Of a stretch of 38,838 nucleotides of DNA, positions 17,552 through 25,966 are shown piece by piece (within the stretch, counting starts at the first letter, position 1; each line of letters starts with the position of its first letter). The notes under the pieces were generated by a model, which saw only the letters and a list, made by a program, of their open reading frames with translations, made no database searches and was not told the DNA's origin. Made by a program: the position numbers and the translations under genes. The DNA lies in the NCBI RefSeq assembly GCF_000786205.1, contig NZ_JROH01000033.1:1-38838 (forward strand), read 5' to 3'. The stretch comes from Sphingomonas sp. 37zxx. GTDB taxonomy: Bacteria > Pseudomonadota > Alphaproteobacteria > Sphingomonadales > Sphingomonadaceae.

Positions 17552-18909
17552 TTGTCCGACCTTAACCTTGAGGTTATAATATTCCTCATCTTTGTAGGGA
17601 TGGCATTAAAAAGTAGGGTGAAATCTGACGAGCGAAACGTCAACATTTCACCAAAGGTAAACCCGGTAATGCGTGAATACATAATAATGTAGGCAATCGT
17701 TGCCAATATATATGTAGTAGTGGACGCAATTGCAGCGCCGATTGGGCCATAATTGGTAATCATTATGTAGCCAAGGATGATGTTTACCAACAGCGTCGGG
17801 ACAATCACTGCCAATGAATAGCGCGCCAGGCCCCGACCATGAAGGTCGGTGAGCAGGATACGATAGACGACGAAGGCTACGACGCCCGGCAACAACGTGG
17901 CGCAGATGGCGGCGCTGGGGGCGAATTGAGGGCCGTAGACGAATGGAAACAGCCAATAGGATATGGTCCCGACGCCAATGGCGATCGCCGACACCAAGAG
18001 AAATGCCAGCCTGGCGAATACGAGTATCTTCTTAGACATTTCCTCGCGGCGCGATGCGTTGGCCGATCGGGAAAAGAGCAGGCTCGACACCATCATCGGC
18101 ACTTCGAACAATATTTCGGCAATAGCAGCGGCGGTGGCGTACAGCCCGACGTCGGCGATCGATTGGAGATAGCTCAGCAGCAGGATCATGATCTTGAAAT
18201 TGAGCAGGAGCGCAAACGACGCGGCCGCATAGGTGAGACCAAGCTTTTGAATGCTCCGCAGAATGCCGAAGTTCAGCCTAAGCCTGATCGGCACTTCGCG
18301 TTGCAGGATGTAGATTGCAAAGGACAGGCCGAAACACGCCCCCAGCGCGGTGCCCAGCAACGCCCCGCGAACGCCGCCGCCAAGGCCCCAGGTGACGACG
18401 CACACGACCGTCAAGCTGATGACTGCAGGCACCCAATTGGCGCGCGAGAACAACGCGATGTTGCCGGTACCGAGCAGAATGCCCCCGACATAGGCGATGC
18501 CCAGCGTGAAGGGGATAACCGCGACCGCCAACAGGCGGGTCAACCAGTCGCCTTCAGCAACGCCGGTGATGTGGAAATAGGTGAGCGACAGGATGATCGA
18601 CAGCGCGGCGGCGAAGGGAAGCGCTGCGATCAACGTGCCGGCGACATCCTGCGGCGCGAATATCTTGCGCCCCAGATGATAGGCCGACGATTCACGCACG
18701 CCCATTTCGGCAAGGCTGGTGGAGAGTGAGGTCGGCACCGTGAGCGCGGCCACGAGCCCTCGCCCTTCGACGCCAAGCACGCGGGCAATCACGATGCCGG
18801 TAAGGAATGTCGCCGATCGCGTGATGATCCGGCTGAACGCCACCATGAGTGCTTCAAGGCCGAACGAGCGCTTGGGGCGCTTGTCATGCTCAGGTGTTTC
18901 AACTGCCAC
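17548..18909 (-). CDS. Wzx-type oligosaccharide flippase
   Basis: A 453-residue polytopic membrane protein with about twelve to fourteen hydrophobic helices, of the MATE-like polysaccharide transport superfamily (Wzx/RfbX). The start GFGL-like region FGLEALMVAFSRIITRSATFLTGIVIARVLGVEGRG is typical: a first helix followed by the A.ILG..GRG motif. It would flip undecaprenyl-diphosphate-linked repeat units to the periplasm. The start is GTG at 18909, without a clear ribosome site; later starts are possible. It precedes and overlaps the glycosyltransferase gene. A strong hairpin and a 331-bp gap separate it from wzc upstream, so it may have its own promoter. Confidence 0.86.
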   Translation of the reverse strand: MAVETPEHDKRPKRSFGLEALMVAFSRIITRSATFLTGIVIARVLGVEGRGLVAALTVPTSLSTSLAEMGVRESSAYHLGRKIFAPQDVAGTLIAALPFAAALSIILSLTYFHITGVAEGDWLTRLLAVAVIPFTLGIAYVGGILLGTGNIALFSRANWVPAVISLTVVCVVTWGLGGGVRGALLGTALGACFGLSFAIYILQREVPIRLRLNFGILRSIQKLGLTYAAASFALLLNFKIMILLLSYLQSIADVGLYATAAAIAEILFEVPMMVSSLLFSRSANASRREEMSKKILVFARLAFLLVSAIAIGVGTISYWLFPFVYGPQFAPSAAICATLLPGVVAFVVYRILLTDLHGRGLARYSLAVIVPTLLVNIILGYIMITNYGPIGAAIASTTTYILATIAYIIMYSRITGFTFGEMLTFRSSDFTLLFNAIPTKMRNIITSRLRSDK

Positions 18910-19240
18910 GATCGTCGTACCCTAATTTGCCACGACGATTGACGGCATGCGGTCCAACATCGGTAAGGCAGTTTCGATGCCCGCGTTAAACTCGGACCGG
19001 GAAAAACGCTACTGCGTAATCAACCATATATTTGGCGATCTCGCGTGCGGTGGCACCGCAGGGTCGCGTCGGTGCGGCCACGCGAAAGCCGGCGGCAGAT
19101 TCGAGGTTATGGCGATGGTGGTCGGTGCCATGGCGGTGTTCGCCGCTGGACAGATCGCCAAGGCCGGTTTCCTACCTGAAGCCCTTGGTCGTCCATGCTG
19201 CGGAAGGACCGGCAAGGCCGATCCTTCCGCCATCGTCAGG
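18910..19240. other. Gap between wzc and the flippase gene
   Basis: About 330 bases with no recognisable gene. The part next to wzc holds the hairpin at 19200-19230; the remainder presumably contains the flippase promoter, which I cannot place. Confidence 0.4.
19200..19230 (-). terminator. Strong hairpin directly after wzc
   Basis: The 14-nt arms flank a 3-nt loop: GCGGAAGGATCGGC on the transcribed strand pairs with GCCGGTCCTTCCGC through 13 Watson-Crick pairs and one T-G wobble. It begins about 10 bases after the wzc stop. No T-tract follows, so it may be a terminator, an mRNA 3'-end stabiliser or an attenuator. Confidence 0.55.
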
Positions 19241-21370
19241 TCAGGTATAATATTGCTTGAACTGCTTGTAATACATCATTTCATCGCCGTAGCCCGCGCG
19301 TGACTGATGGCGGATGTTCACCAGCGTCATGGCAACACCCTTCACATCGGCACCGGCGCGCGCGAGCAGATCGAGCGCGACGCGCGAGGCATGTACCGGC
19401 GTCTTGCGCCAGCGGGTCACGAACAGGACGCCGTCGGCCATGCCGGCGATCGCGCGCGCTTCTGCGAGCGGCAGGACGGGTGCGGTATCCAGCACCACAA
19501 GATCGAAACGCTTGCCCAATTCCTGGATCAGGCTTTGCATTTCGGTCGAGGTCATCAGGTCGAAATCGCTGGTGTCCTTGGCACTTTGGGCAAGGACCAG
19601 CATCCCCGATGCTTCATCGCGCAGCAACGCGCTTTCGAGCGGCACCTCGCCCTTGAGCACTTCGATAAGGCCCAGTTCGGCCTTGCTTGCGAGCGACCGA
19701 GTCGACGCGCGGCGGCGAACGTCGCAATCGACCAGCACCACGCGCTGGCCCGCAAGCGCCGCCGAGCGCGCCAGGCAGATCGCGGTGGTGGTCTTACCTT
19801 CATTCGGCAGCGCCGAGGAGATTGCTAGGGTTCGCACCGCCTGATCGGCATGGCCCAGCCGCAGCGCGGTTCGGATGCTGCGAAACGCCTCGCTGTAGAT
19901 CGAGCCGGGGTTTTCCACCAGATACGCCGCCGGCCCCATCGGATCGCGCGTCCGCGCCTTCACGCCCGGAATGGTGCGAAGATCGGGGACGGTGCCGAGC
20001 ATCGCCAGGCCAAGCTTGTCCTCGATGTCCTGGCGCGACTTGAAACCTTGTTCGAGCATTTCGAGCACAAGGACCAGCAGCATCGACGCGAGCAACGCAG
20101 CGGCTAGACCGCCCATCGCGAACAGCGGCAGGCTGGGGAAGAATGGCATGCCGGGCACGAGCGCGCGCGAGATGACATAGGCATTGCTCTGATCGGTGCC
20201 TTGCCCGGCAACCGACTGGCGATACCGGTCGAGCAATGCCTGATAGATCGAGCGAGTCGATTCGGCATTGCGCTCAAGCTCGGCAAGCTGGACCGAGGCG
20301 GCGTTGCCATCGGCAAGGCTGCCGGTCGCTTGCCCGATGGCATTGCGAATGGCGCTGACGCGGCCCGATGCCACGTTGAGATCGGCCTGTAACCCGGCAC
20401 GAATACGGCCTTGTTCAGCCGCGATATTCGTCCGGATATCCGCCAGCTGGCGATCGATCCGGGTGAGATCGGGATGCAGTGGACCGTAACGGCTGGCGAG
20501 GCCTGCGCGCTCCGAGCTGAGCTGTGCTTCCTGCGAGCGCAATTGGCTGAGCAGGCCCGATGCCGATTCGCCGGCCCCCTTGCCGCCCAATGCCGTAAGG
20601 CGTGCGCGGGCCGCTGCTTCCTCGGCCTGTGCGCCGGCCAGCGTCGTGTTCAGCGTCGACAGCTGTTGCTGTACCGACGTGCCGCCCTGATCGACCGCGA
20701 TCAGGTTGGTCGCGCCGCGATAATTGGCGACCTGTTGCTCAGCCTGGATCACTTCACCGCGAAGCTTTTGAATACGCTCGCGCAACAATTCGGTCTGCTC
20801 GTCGCGCACGCCCTCCTTGCCGGTGCGCTGCCGCGAGACATATTGCTCGGCGATACCGTTTGCCACCGCCGCGGTGATCTTTGGATCGCTGAAGGTGAAG
20901 GTGATCGCGATCGCGTAGGAAAGCCCGCTACGCTCGACCAGCAGGTTGCTGCGGACGACGTTGATCGCGCGACGGCGATCGGCTTCGGGGGTGGAGGGGC
21001 CATCCGCGCTTCGGCCCAGGCCCTCGACATTGGCCAGTTGCAATTTGTCGACGACTTCGCTGGCAAGCTGCACCGAGGTGAGCACCTGCACTGCGGTATC
21101 GACCGAGGGCGAATCGGTGGTCAGCGTCGGATTGGCATTTTCGGTCGTCACCAGATCGTCGACCCGGCGATCGAGCGCGACGGTCGCGCTGGCCTGGTAT
21201 CGCACCGGGGTGAGCACATAGGCGACCGCGGTCGCGATCAGCACGATCGCGATGACGCCAAGAATCCACCATTGGCGCCGACGTATTGTTGCGCCGATCT
21301 GTCGTAAATCGATCAGCCGCGCTTCGCTGGCTCCGGCCTCGTCGCGTGCGAGGGTAGCATTCATATCCAT
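19241..21370 (-). CDS. Wzc-type polysaccharide co-polymerase / tyrosine autokinase
   Basis: A 709-residue inner-membrane protein. The N-terminal Wzz domain has a membrane helix at about 34-54. A long periplasmic coiled-coil section spans about 190-390, and a second membrane helix lies at about 412-437. The cytoplasmic BY-kinase domain carries Walker A SALPNEGKTT (519-528), Walker A' VVLVDCD (544-550) and Walker B LVVLDTA (624-630). The C-terminal tail has five tyrosines (694, 700, 701, 707, 708), the expected autophosphorylation cluster. Proteins of this type control polysaccharide chain length and export. The ATG at 21370 is preferred over an upstream in-frame start. It follows hlyD by 55 bp, apparently in the same transcript. 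No Wza-like outer-membrane exporter or cognate phosphatase is in the window. Confidence 0.93.
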   Translation of the reverse strand: MDMNATLARDEAGASEARLIDLRQIGATIRRRQWWILGVIAIVLIATAVAYVLTPVRYQASATVALDRRVDDLVTTENANPTLTTDSPSVDTAVQVLTSVQLASEVVDKLQLANVEGLGRSADGPSTPEADRRRAINVVRSNLLVERSGLSYAIAITFTFSDPKITAAVANGIAEQYVSRQRTGKEGVRDEQTELLRERIQKLRGEVIQAEQQVANYRGATNLIAVDQGGTSVQQQLSTLNTTLAGAQAEEAAARARLTALGGKGAGESASGLLSQLRSQEAQLSSERAGLASRYGPLHPDLTRIDRQLADIRTNIAAEQGRIRAGLQADLNVASGRVSAIRNAIGQATGSLADGNAASVQLAELERNAESTRSIYQALLDRYRQSVAGQGTDQSNAYVISRALVPGMPFFPSLPLFAMGGLAAALLASMLLVLVLEMLEQGFKSRQDIEDKLGLAMLGTVPDLRTIPGVKARTRDPMGPAAYLVENPGSIYSEAFRSIRTALRLGHADQAVRTLAISSALPNEGKTTTAICLARSAALAGQRVVLVDCDVRRRASTRSLASKAELGLIEVLKGEVPLESALLRDEASGMLVLAQSAKDTSDFDLMTSTEMQSLIQELGKRFDLVVLDTAPVLPLAEARAIAGMADGVLFVTRWRKTPVHASRVALDLLARAGADVKGVAMTLVNIRHQSRAGYGDEMMYYKQFKQYYT

Positions 21371-21425
21371 TGGCCAAAGCCCCTTTGTGCCTGCAGGCTC
21401 CCCAATAGGCAGGAGCAATCCGGCG

Positions 21426-22805
21426 TCAACGCTCGTTCATCGAACGTCTGAACGTTTCGGTGAGCGGATCAAGCATATATTGCAGTGCGGTACGTTTCTT
21501 GAGATTGATTAGCACCGAAACCGGCACACCGGCGCGGATGCCGGTATCTTCGCCGCGTGACGCCCGCAGCATCGCGATCTGGGACGTCGGAACCACGATA
21601 TCGGCGGTGAAGAAGCTGCGGCCTGTCTGCTCGTCACGAAGGCTGTCGGCAGACACATTGCGTACCGACCCGAGCAGGATCGGCAGATCGCGATCGTGGA
21701 TCGACAGGAACTTCACTTCGGCGGTGCGCCCTTCATAGACGCCGTCGATGTCGCTCGGCTCGAAGCTGGCCCGCACGATCAGCGGTGCGGCGTCAGGAAC
21801 GATGTCGAGGATGGGTTGCCCTGCCTGGACGACGCCGCCCTGGGTGAATACCTTGAGGGCCACGACCTTGCCGGTGACGGGTGCGCGAATCACGGTGCGA
21901 TCGAGCTGTTCGCGCGCCGAAATCCATTTCGGCATCGCTTCGTTCAGCTGGAACTGGGTATCGCGCAGCAGCGTGGCGGCATCTTCGCGATAGCGGCTGA
22001 CGTTCTGGATCGTTTCCTTGCGAGTCTGCCCGACCTGCGCCTGGGCAGCCGCCGCGCGCGCGGTATAGTCGGCGTCGGCACCCTCCAATTGCTGGATCGA
22101 GCGTTCGATCGCGCGCACCGAATTGCGCGAGACATAGCCGTCATCGGCGAGCTTGCGCGTGCTTTCGAGCTGTTGCTGCAACGAGGCGCGTTGCTGCGAG
22201 CTGGCACTCGATTGCGCGCTATAGCCCTGCGACTGGCTGGATATGGCCGATTCCTGCGAGCGCAGCACCGCGCTGTTGGCTGCCAGCGAATTGCGCCGTG
22301 CATTCACCTGCGCGAGCTGCAACGTCTTGGCGCGTTGGACCAGGACGGCATCGTCACCGGTCGCCGATTCGAAGGTGGCGGGCCAGATGATCGGGGTGCC
22401 GCGAATCTCGGCCTCGAGCCGGGCGCGCTGCGCCTGGAGGTCGATCACGCTGCCTGCCAGCGCGCGTTCGGTCGCGGCAACCTCGGCTCCCTCAAGCCGG
22501 ACCAAAATTTGGCCGCGCTTCACATTCTGGCCTTCGCGAACGTCGAGCGACTGGACGATGCCGCCGTCACGGTGCTGGACGGTCTGGCGGTTGCCCGACA
22601 CCACGACCTGGCCCTGGCCGGCCGCCGCTGCATCCAATCGTGCGACCGCCGCCCAGCCGAGTAGGATGACGAAGAAGAAGATCGCCACGCCGGCCCCGAT
22701 CAGGATCGCGCGCCGCGGCGAATCCTGAAGTTCGAGCTGTTCGGCCACGCTGCGCGGCGTGGGCAGGACTTCCTGCGCCCGTTGAACGATGACGTCGCTG
22801 CTCAC
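21426..22805 (-). CDS. HlyD-family type I secretion periplasmic adaptor
   Basis: A 459-residue membrane fusion protein. It has a short cytoplasmic N-terminus, one membrane helix (about 33-55), a lipoyl half-motif VVVSGNRQTVQHRDGGIVQSLDVREGQNVKRGQ, a long coiled-coil hairpin (about 120-300), the second lipoyl half with VIRAPVTGKVVALKVFTQGGVVQAGQPILDIVP, and a C-terminal beta domain. It would bridge the ABC ATPase to a TolC-like channel. The layout matches PrtE/AprE-type adaptors; in sphingan producers the equivalent pair is AtrB/AtrD, encoded inside the polysaccharide cluster. The start GTG at 22805 overlaps the transporter stop (GTGA). Confidence 0.92.
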   Translation of the reverse strand: MSSDVIVQRAQEVLPTPRSVAEQLELQDSPRRAILIGAGVAIFFFVILLGWAAVARLDAAAAGQGQVVVSGNRQTVQHRDGGIVQSLDVREGQNVKRGQILVRLEGAEVAATERALAGSVIDLQAQRARLEAEIRGTPIIWPATFESATGDDAVLVQRAKTLQLAQVNARRNSLAANSAVLRSQESAISSQSQGYSAQSSASSQQRASLQQQLESTRKLADDGYVSRNSVRAIERSIQQLEGADADYTARAAAAQAQVGQTRKETIQNVSRYREDAATLLRDTQFQLNEAMPKWISAREQLDRTVIRAPVTGKVVALKVFTQGGVVQAGQPILDIVPDAAPLIVRASFEPSDIDGVYEGRTAEVKFLSIHDRDLPILLGSVRNVSADSLRDEQTGRSFFTADIVVPTSQIAMLRASRGEDTGIRAGVPVSVLINLKKRTALQYMLDPLTETFRRSMNER

Positions 22806-24595
22806 GCCGAGGCTCCTTCGCTTTTCGGGATGTCGTTGCCGCGATTGCCGAGATTGGGCGGCCCGTTGGTCAGCCGGTCCTCGCCCGCAGTCGGCACCGG
22901 CGCTGGGCGTACTACTTTTTGGCGTTCGTCAAAGAGCTGGATCGTACCGTCGCGCAGCAACATCACCTTGTCGGCCGCCTGGAGCAGCCCGGTGCGGTGG
23001 GTCGAGACGATAACCGTCGCACCGCGTTTGCGCAGCTCCCCCAGCGTCGCCATCAAGCGCGATTCGCCGGCGATATCGAGATGCGCATTGGGTTCATCGA
23101 GGAACAGGATCGTCGGCGATCCGAACAGGGCGCGCGCGAGCGCGACGACCTGCCGCTGGCCGGCGGACAAGCCGCCGCTTTCGCGCACGACGAGTTGGGT
23201 TTCATAGCCATTGGCAAAGCGCAGGATCAGTTCATGCGCGCCTGCAAGCTGCGCCGCCTCGACCACCAGGCGATCGAGTTCGGGACCGCCGGCTTGCTCG
23301 AACCCGCGGAACCGGGCGATGTTGGCGTGGACGCTGGTGGGGAACAGCGTCGGGGTTTGCGGCATATAGCCGACGTGCCGGCCCAGCTCCTCGCGGTTCC
23401 AGTCGGCAAGGCGCGCGCCATCGACTCGCACTTCGCCCTCATCGGGTTCGATCGCGCCGGCAAGCACGCGCAACAAGGTCGATTTGCCCGCCCCGCTCGG
23501 CCCGACCAGCGCGACGATCTCGCCCGGCTCGATCGTGAAATTGATGTCGTGGAGCAGCACGCGGTCACTGCCCGGTGCGCGCACGGTGACGCCGCTTGCC
23601 TCCAGCCGACCGACCGGAGTGGGCAGGGTGGTGGGAATGACGGTGACGTCGGGCAGCTTGCAGAAATTATCGAGCCCTTTGTAGGCGTTCTGCGCGCTCA
23701 TCACGTTCTTCATCGCGTTGAGAATCTGTTCGACCGGCTGCAACGCCCGGCCCAGGATCAGCGAGGCGGCAAAGATCGCGCCCGCCGATATTTCCTGATT
23801 GATCGCAAGATAGGCACCCAGCGCCAGTGCCAGCGATTGCAGCAGCATCCGCAGAAACTTGGTGACGGCAAGGAACGTGCCCGAGGTCGAGGCGATTTCG
23901 CCCTGCCGGCGGACCAGATCGGCGCGTTCGACCAGATGGCGGGTGACGAGCGCGCCGCGCATCCCCAGCGATCGGGCGACTTCGGAAGCCTGGATCGAAT
24001 AATCCTGCCCGCGATACGAAACTGCCGAGCGATGCGCGGTTTCGGCAAGCTGCTTGCGCGTGGCGTAATCGCTCCACACCGCAAGGCCGATCAGCAGCAG
24101 CGAACTCACCAGCGCGAGGACGCCGATGAGCGGGTGCAACAGCCAGGAAATCAGGATGTAGATCGGTGCCCAGGGCGCATCGAACAGCGCAACGATCGCC
24201 GGCCCGGTGAGCGTACCGCGCAGTGTATCGAAGTCGCGCATCGCCTGCGCGCGCTCCATCGGATTTGCACCGCTGGCGCCCAGGATCCGGTGGATGATGT
24301 TCGACGCCGCCATCCGTTCGAGACGCACGCTTGCCCGCAGCAGCAATCGCATTCGCACCGCATCGAGCAATGCGAACACCACCAACGACACGACCAGGAT
24401 CAGCGTCAGCACCAGCAGCGTTTCGACACCCCGGGTCGGCACCACCCGGTCATATACTTGCAGCATGAAAACCGACGGGACGAGGTATAATATGTTGATC
24501 AGCCCGGAGAATATCCCGGCATATACAAAGTGCCGTTTACACGCCCGAAGCGCCGCGCGCAGGGGATTGGGTTCGCTGAATTGGTCCGCCGCCAT
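22802..24595 (-). CDS. Type I secretion ABC transporter (PrtD/AtrB-like)
   Basis: A 597-residue fused permease-ATPase. The membrane domain occupies about 20-310, with FSGLINILYLVPSVFMLQVYDRVVPTRG typical of PrtD/HlyB-class exporters, and there is no N-terminal C39 peptidase domain. The ATPase has Walker A GPSGAGKST (365-373), signature LSAGQRQ (476-482), Walker B ILFLDEP (496-502) and the H-loop STHR. The last 40 residues are a polar low-complexity tail. It should export an unfolded protein with a C-terminal signal; no RTX-like cargo gene is seen nearby. ATG is at 24595, 30 bp after murA. Confidence 0.92.
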   Translation of the reverse strand: MAADQFSEPNPLRAALRACKRHFVYAGIFSGLINILYLVPSVFMLQVYDRVVPTRGVETLLVLTLILVVSLVVFALLDAVRMRLLLRASVRLERMAASNIIHRILGASGANPMERAQAMRDFDTLRGTLTGPAIVALFDAPWAPIYILISWLLHPLIGVLALVSSLLLIGLAVWSDYATRKQLAETAHRSAVSYRGQDYSIQASEVARSLGMRGALVTRHLVERADLVRRQGEIASTSGTFLAVTKFLRMLLQSLALALGAYLAINQEISAGAIFAASLILGRALQPVEQILNAMKNVMSAQNAYKGLDNFCKLPDVTVIPTTLPTPVGRLEASGVTVRAPGSDRVLLHDINFTIEPGEIVALVGPSGAGKSTLLRVLAGAIEPDEGEVRVDGARLADWNREELGRHVGYMPQTPTLFPTSVHANIARFRGFEQAGGPELDRLVVEAAQLAGAHELILRFANGYETQLVVRESGGLSAGQRQVVALARALFGSPTILFLDEPNAHLDIAGESRLMATLGELRKRGATVIVSTHRTGLLQAADKVMLLRDGTIQLFDERQKVVRPAPVPTAGEDRLTNGPPNLGNRGNDIPKSEGASA

Positions 24596-24625
24596 GCCGT
24601 TATCGTCCGTTTGAGTCGCGCCTCA

Positions 24626-25939
24626 CTACGTACGATAGTTTATTCCCGCGTTAAGTGCTTTCGCTTTTGCCAGAAATTTGTCGTAGCCGCGCTCGATCTG
24701 CCAAGCATCGGCAATTCGGGTGGTGCCGTCGGCCACCATGCCGAGCAACGCCAGCGCCGCCCCGGCGCGAAGATCAAGGGCGCGGACATCGGCACCGTGC
24801 AGGTGCGCGGCCCCATGGATATGCGCGGTGTCGCCCCGGATCGCGCTTTGCACGCCCATCTTGGCGAATTCTTCGAGATAAGCGTAGCGACCGGCAAAGC
24901 GCAGGTCGACGATCCGCGATTCGCCCTTGGCGCAAGCGCCCATCGCGGCGAACAGCGGCTGCATGTCCGAATTGATGCCGGGATAGGGGCCGGTACTGAT
25001 TTCGACCGGATAAGGCCGTCCCGACCGGACGATCGCGATGTCGCCGTCGCGGAAAATCTTGGCACCGCTTTCGCGTAGGAAGATCAGCGGCACTTCGAGA
25101 TCCTGCGCGGGAAAGTCGTGGATTTCGACGTCGCCGCCGGTGATCACCGAACCAATGACCCAGGTCATCGCTTCCATATTGTCGGGCATCACGCGATGCA
25201 CGATGCCGTCGAGTTGCTCGGCCCCGGTGATCTCGATGCTTTCCTGGCCGTTAACCTGGATCTTTGCTCCCATCCGGCGCAGGAAATTGGCTAGATCGAG
25301 GATTTCGGGGCGGATATGCGGGTTCCACAGCACCGTCTTGCCGCGCGCCAGCGACGCCGCGATCAGCGCATTCTCGGTTGCGCCGGTCGAACGCAGCGGC
25401 AGGACGATTTCAGCGCCGGTCAATCCGCCCGGCGCTTCGGCGAACAGCCGCTCGCCTTCATACCACACCCGCGCGCCCAGCTTCGTCAGCAGCATTTCGT
25501 GCAAGTCGGTCTTGCGATCGCCAAGGTCGCAGCCGCCGGGCATCGGCACGCTGCCCGCCCCGGTGCGCGCGACCAGCGCACCCAGGATGAGCAGGGTGTT
25601 GCGGATCGACCTGCCTTCCCATTGAAGATGGCTCTCGGGCGCCTTTGCTTCGGTGATGGTGAGCGCGCCGTTTGCGACGGTGCAGCTTTTCCCGAGCGCT
25701 TCGAGCATGCCGACATGGACGATCGCGTCGAGCAGCTGATCGGGGTAATTATCCAGAACGATCCGCTCCGACGTCAGCAACGATGCCGCAAGCAAGCGCA
25801 ACACGCTGTTCTTTGCGCCGCTGACCCGGACCTGTCCCTCGAGTTTGGAGCGAGTGACTTCGAGAATGCGCGCTTCAGCCGCGCCCTCGCCGGTATCGGA
25901 TGGCGACGTCTTCATTGCGGCGGCAGTGGCGTGATTCAT
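24626..25939 (-). CDS. MurA-like UDP-GlcNAc 1-carboxyvinyltransferase (divergent)
   Basis: A 437-residue enolpyruvyl transferase of the MurA/AroA fold. Residues corresponding to the E. coli MurA catalytic set are all present: Lys 43 in SGAKN, Cys 137 in PGGCDLGDRKTDLH (the fosfomycin-target cysteine), Arg 142, Asp 325 in PYPGINSDMQ and Arg 391 in DLRAGAALALLG. The protein is nevertheless unlike ordinary MurA. It has about 25 extra N-terminal residues, lacks the usual D.VRKMRAS motif (it reads EGRSIRNTLLILG), and has a changed cysteine loop. It would transfer enolpyruvate from PEP to UDP-GlcNAc or a related UDP-sugar. It follows murB by 27 bp and precedes the secretion genes. It may be a second MurA serving the polysaccharide rather than the cell-wall enzyme. 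Confidence 0.87.
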   Translation of the reverse strand: MNHATAAAMKTSPSDTGEGAAEARILEVTRSKLEGQVRVSGAKNSVLRLLAASLLTSERIVLDNYPDQLLDAIVHVGMLEALGKSCTVANGALTITEAKAPESHLQWEGRSIRNTLLILGALVARTGAGSVPMPGGCDLGDRKTDLHEMLLTKLGARVWYEGERLFAEAPGGLTGAEIVLPLRSTGATENALIAASLARGKTVLWNPHIRPEILDLANFLRRMGAKIQVNGQESIEITGAEQLDGIVHRVMPDNMEAMTWVIGSVITGGDVEIHDFPAQDLEVPLIFLRESGAKIFRDGDIAIVRSGRPYPVEISTGPYPGINSDMQPLFAAMGACAKGESRIVDLRFAGRYAYLEEFAKMGVQSAIRGDTAHIHGAAHLHGADVRALDLRAGAALALLGMVADGTTRIADAWQIERGYDKFLAKAKALNAGINYRT

Positions 25940-25966
25940 GGTCGATACTCCGGGCCATGCTGATGT

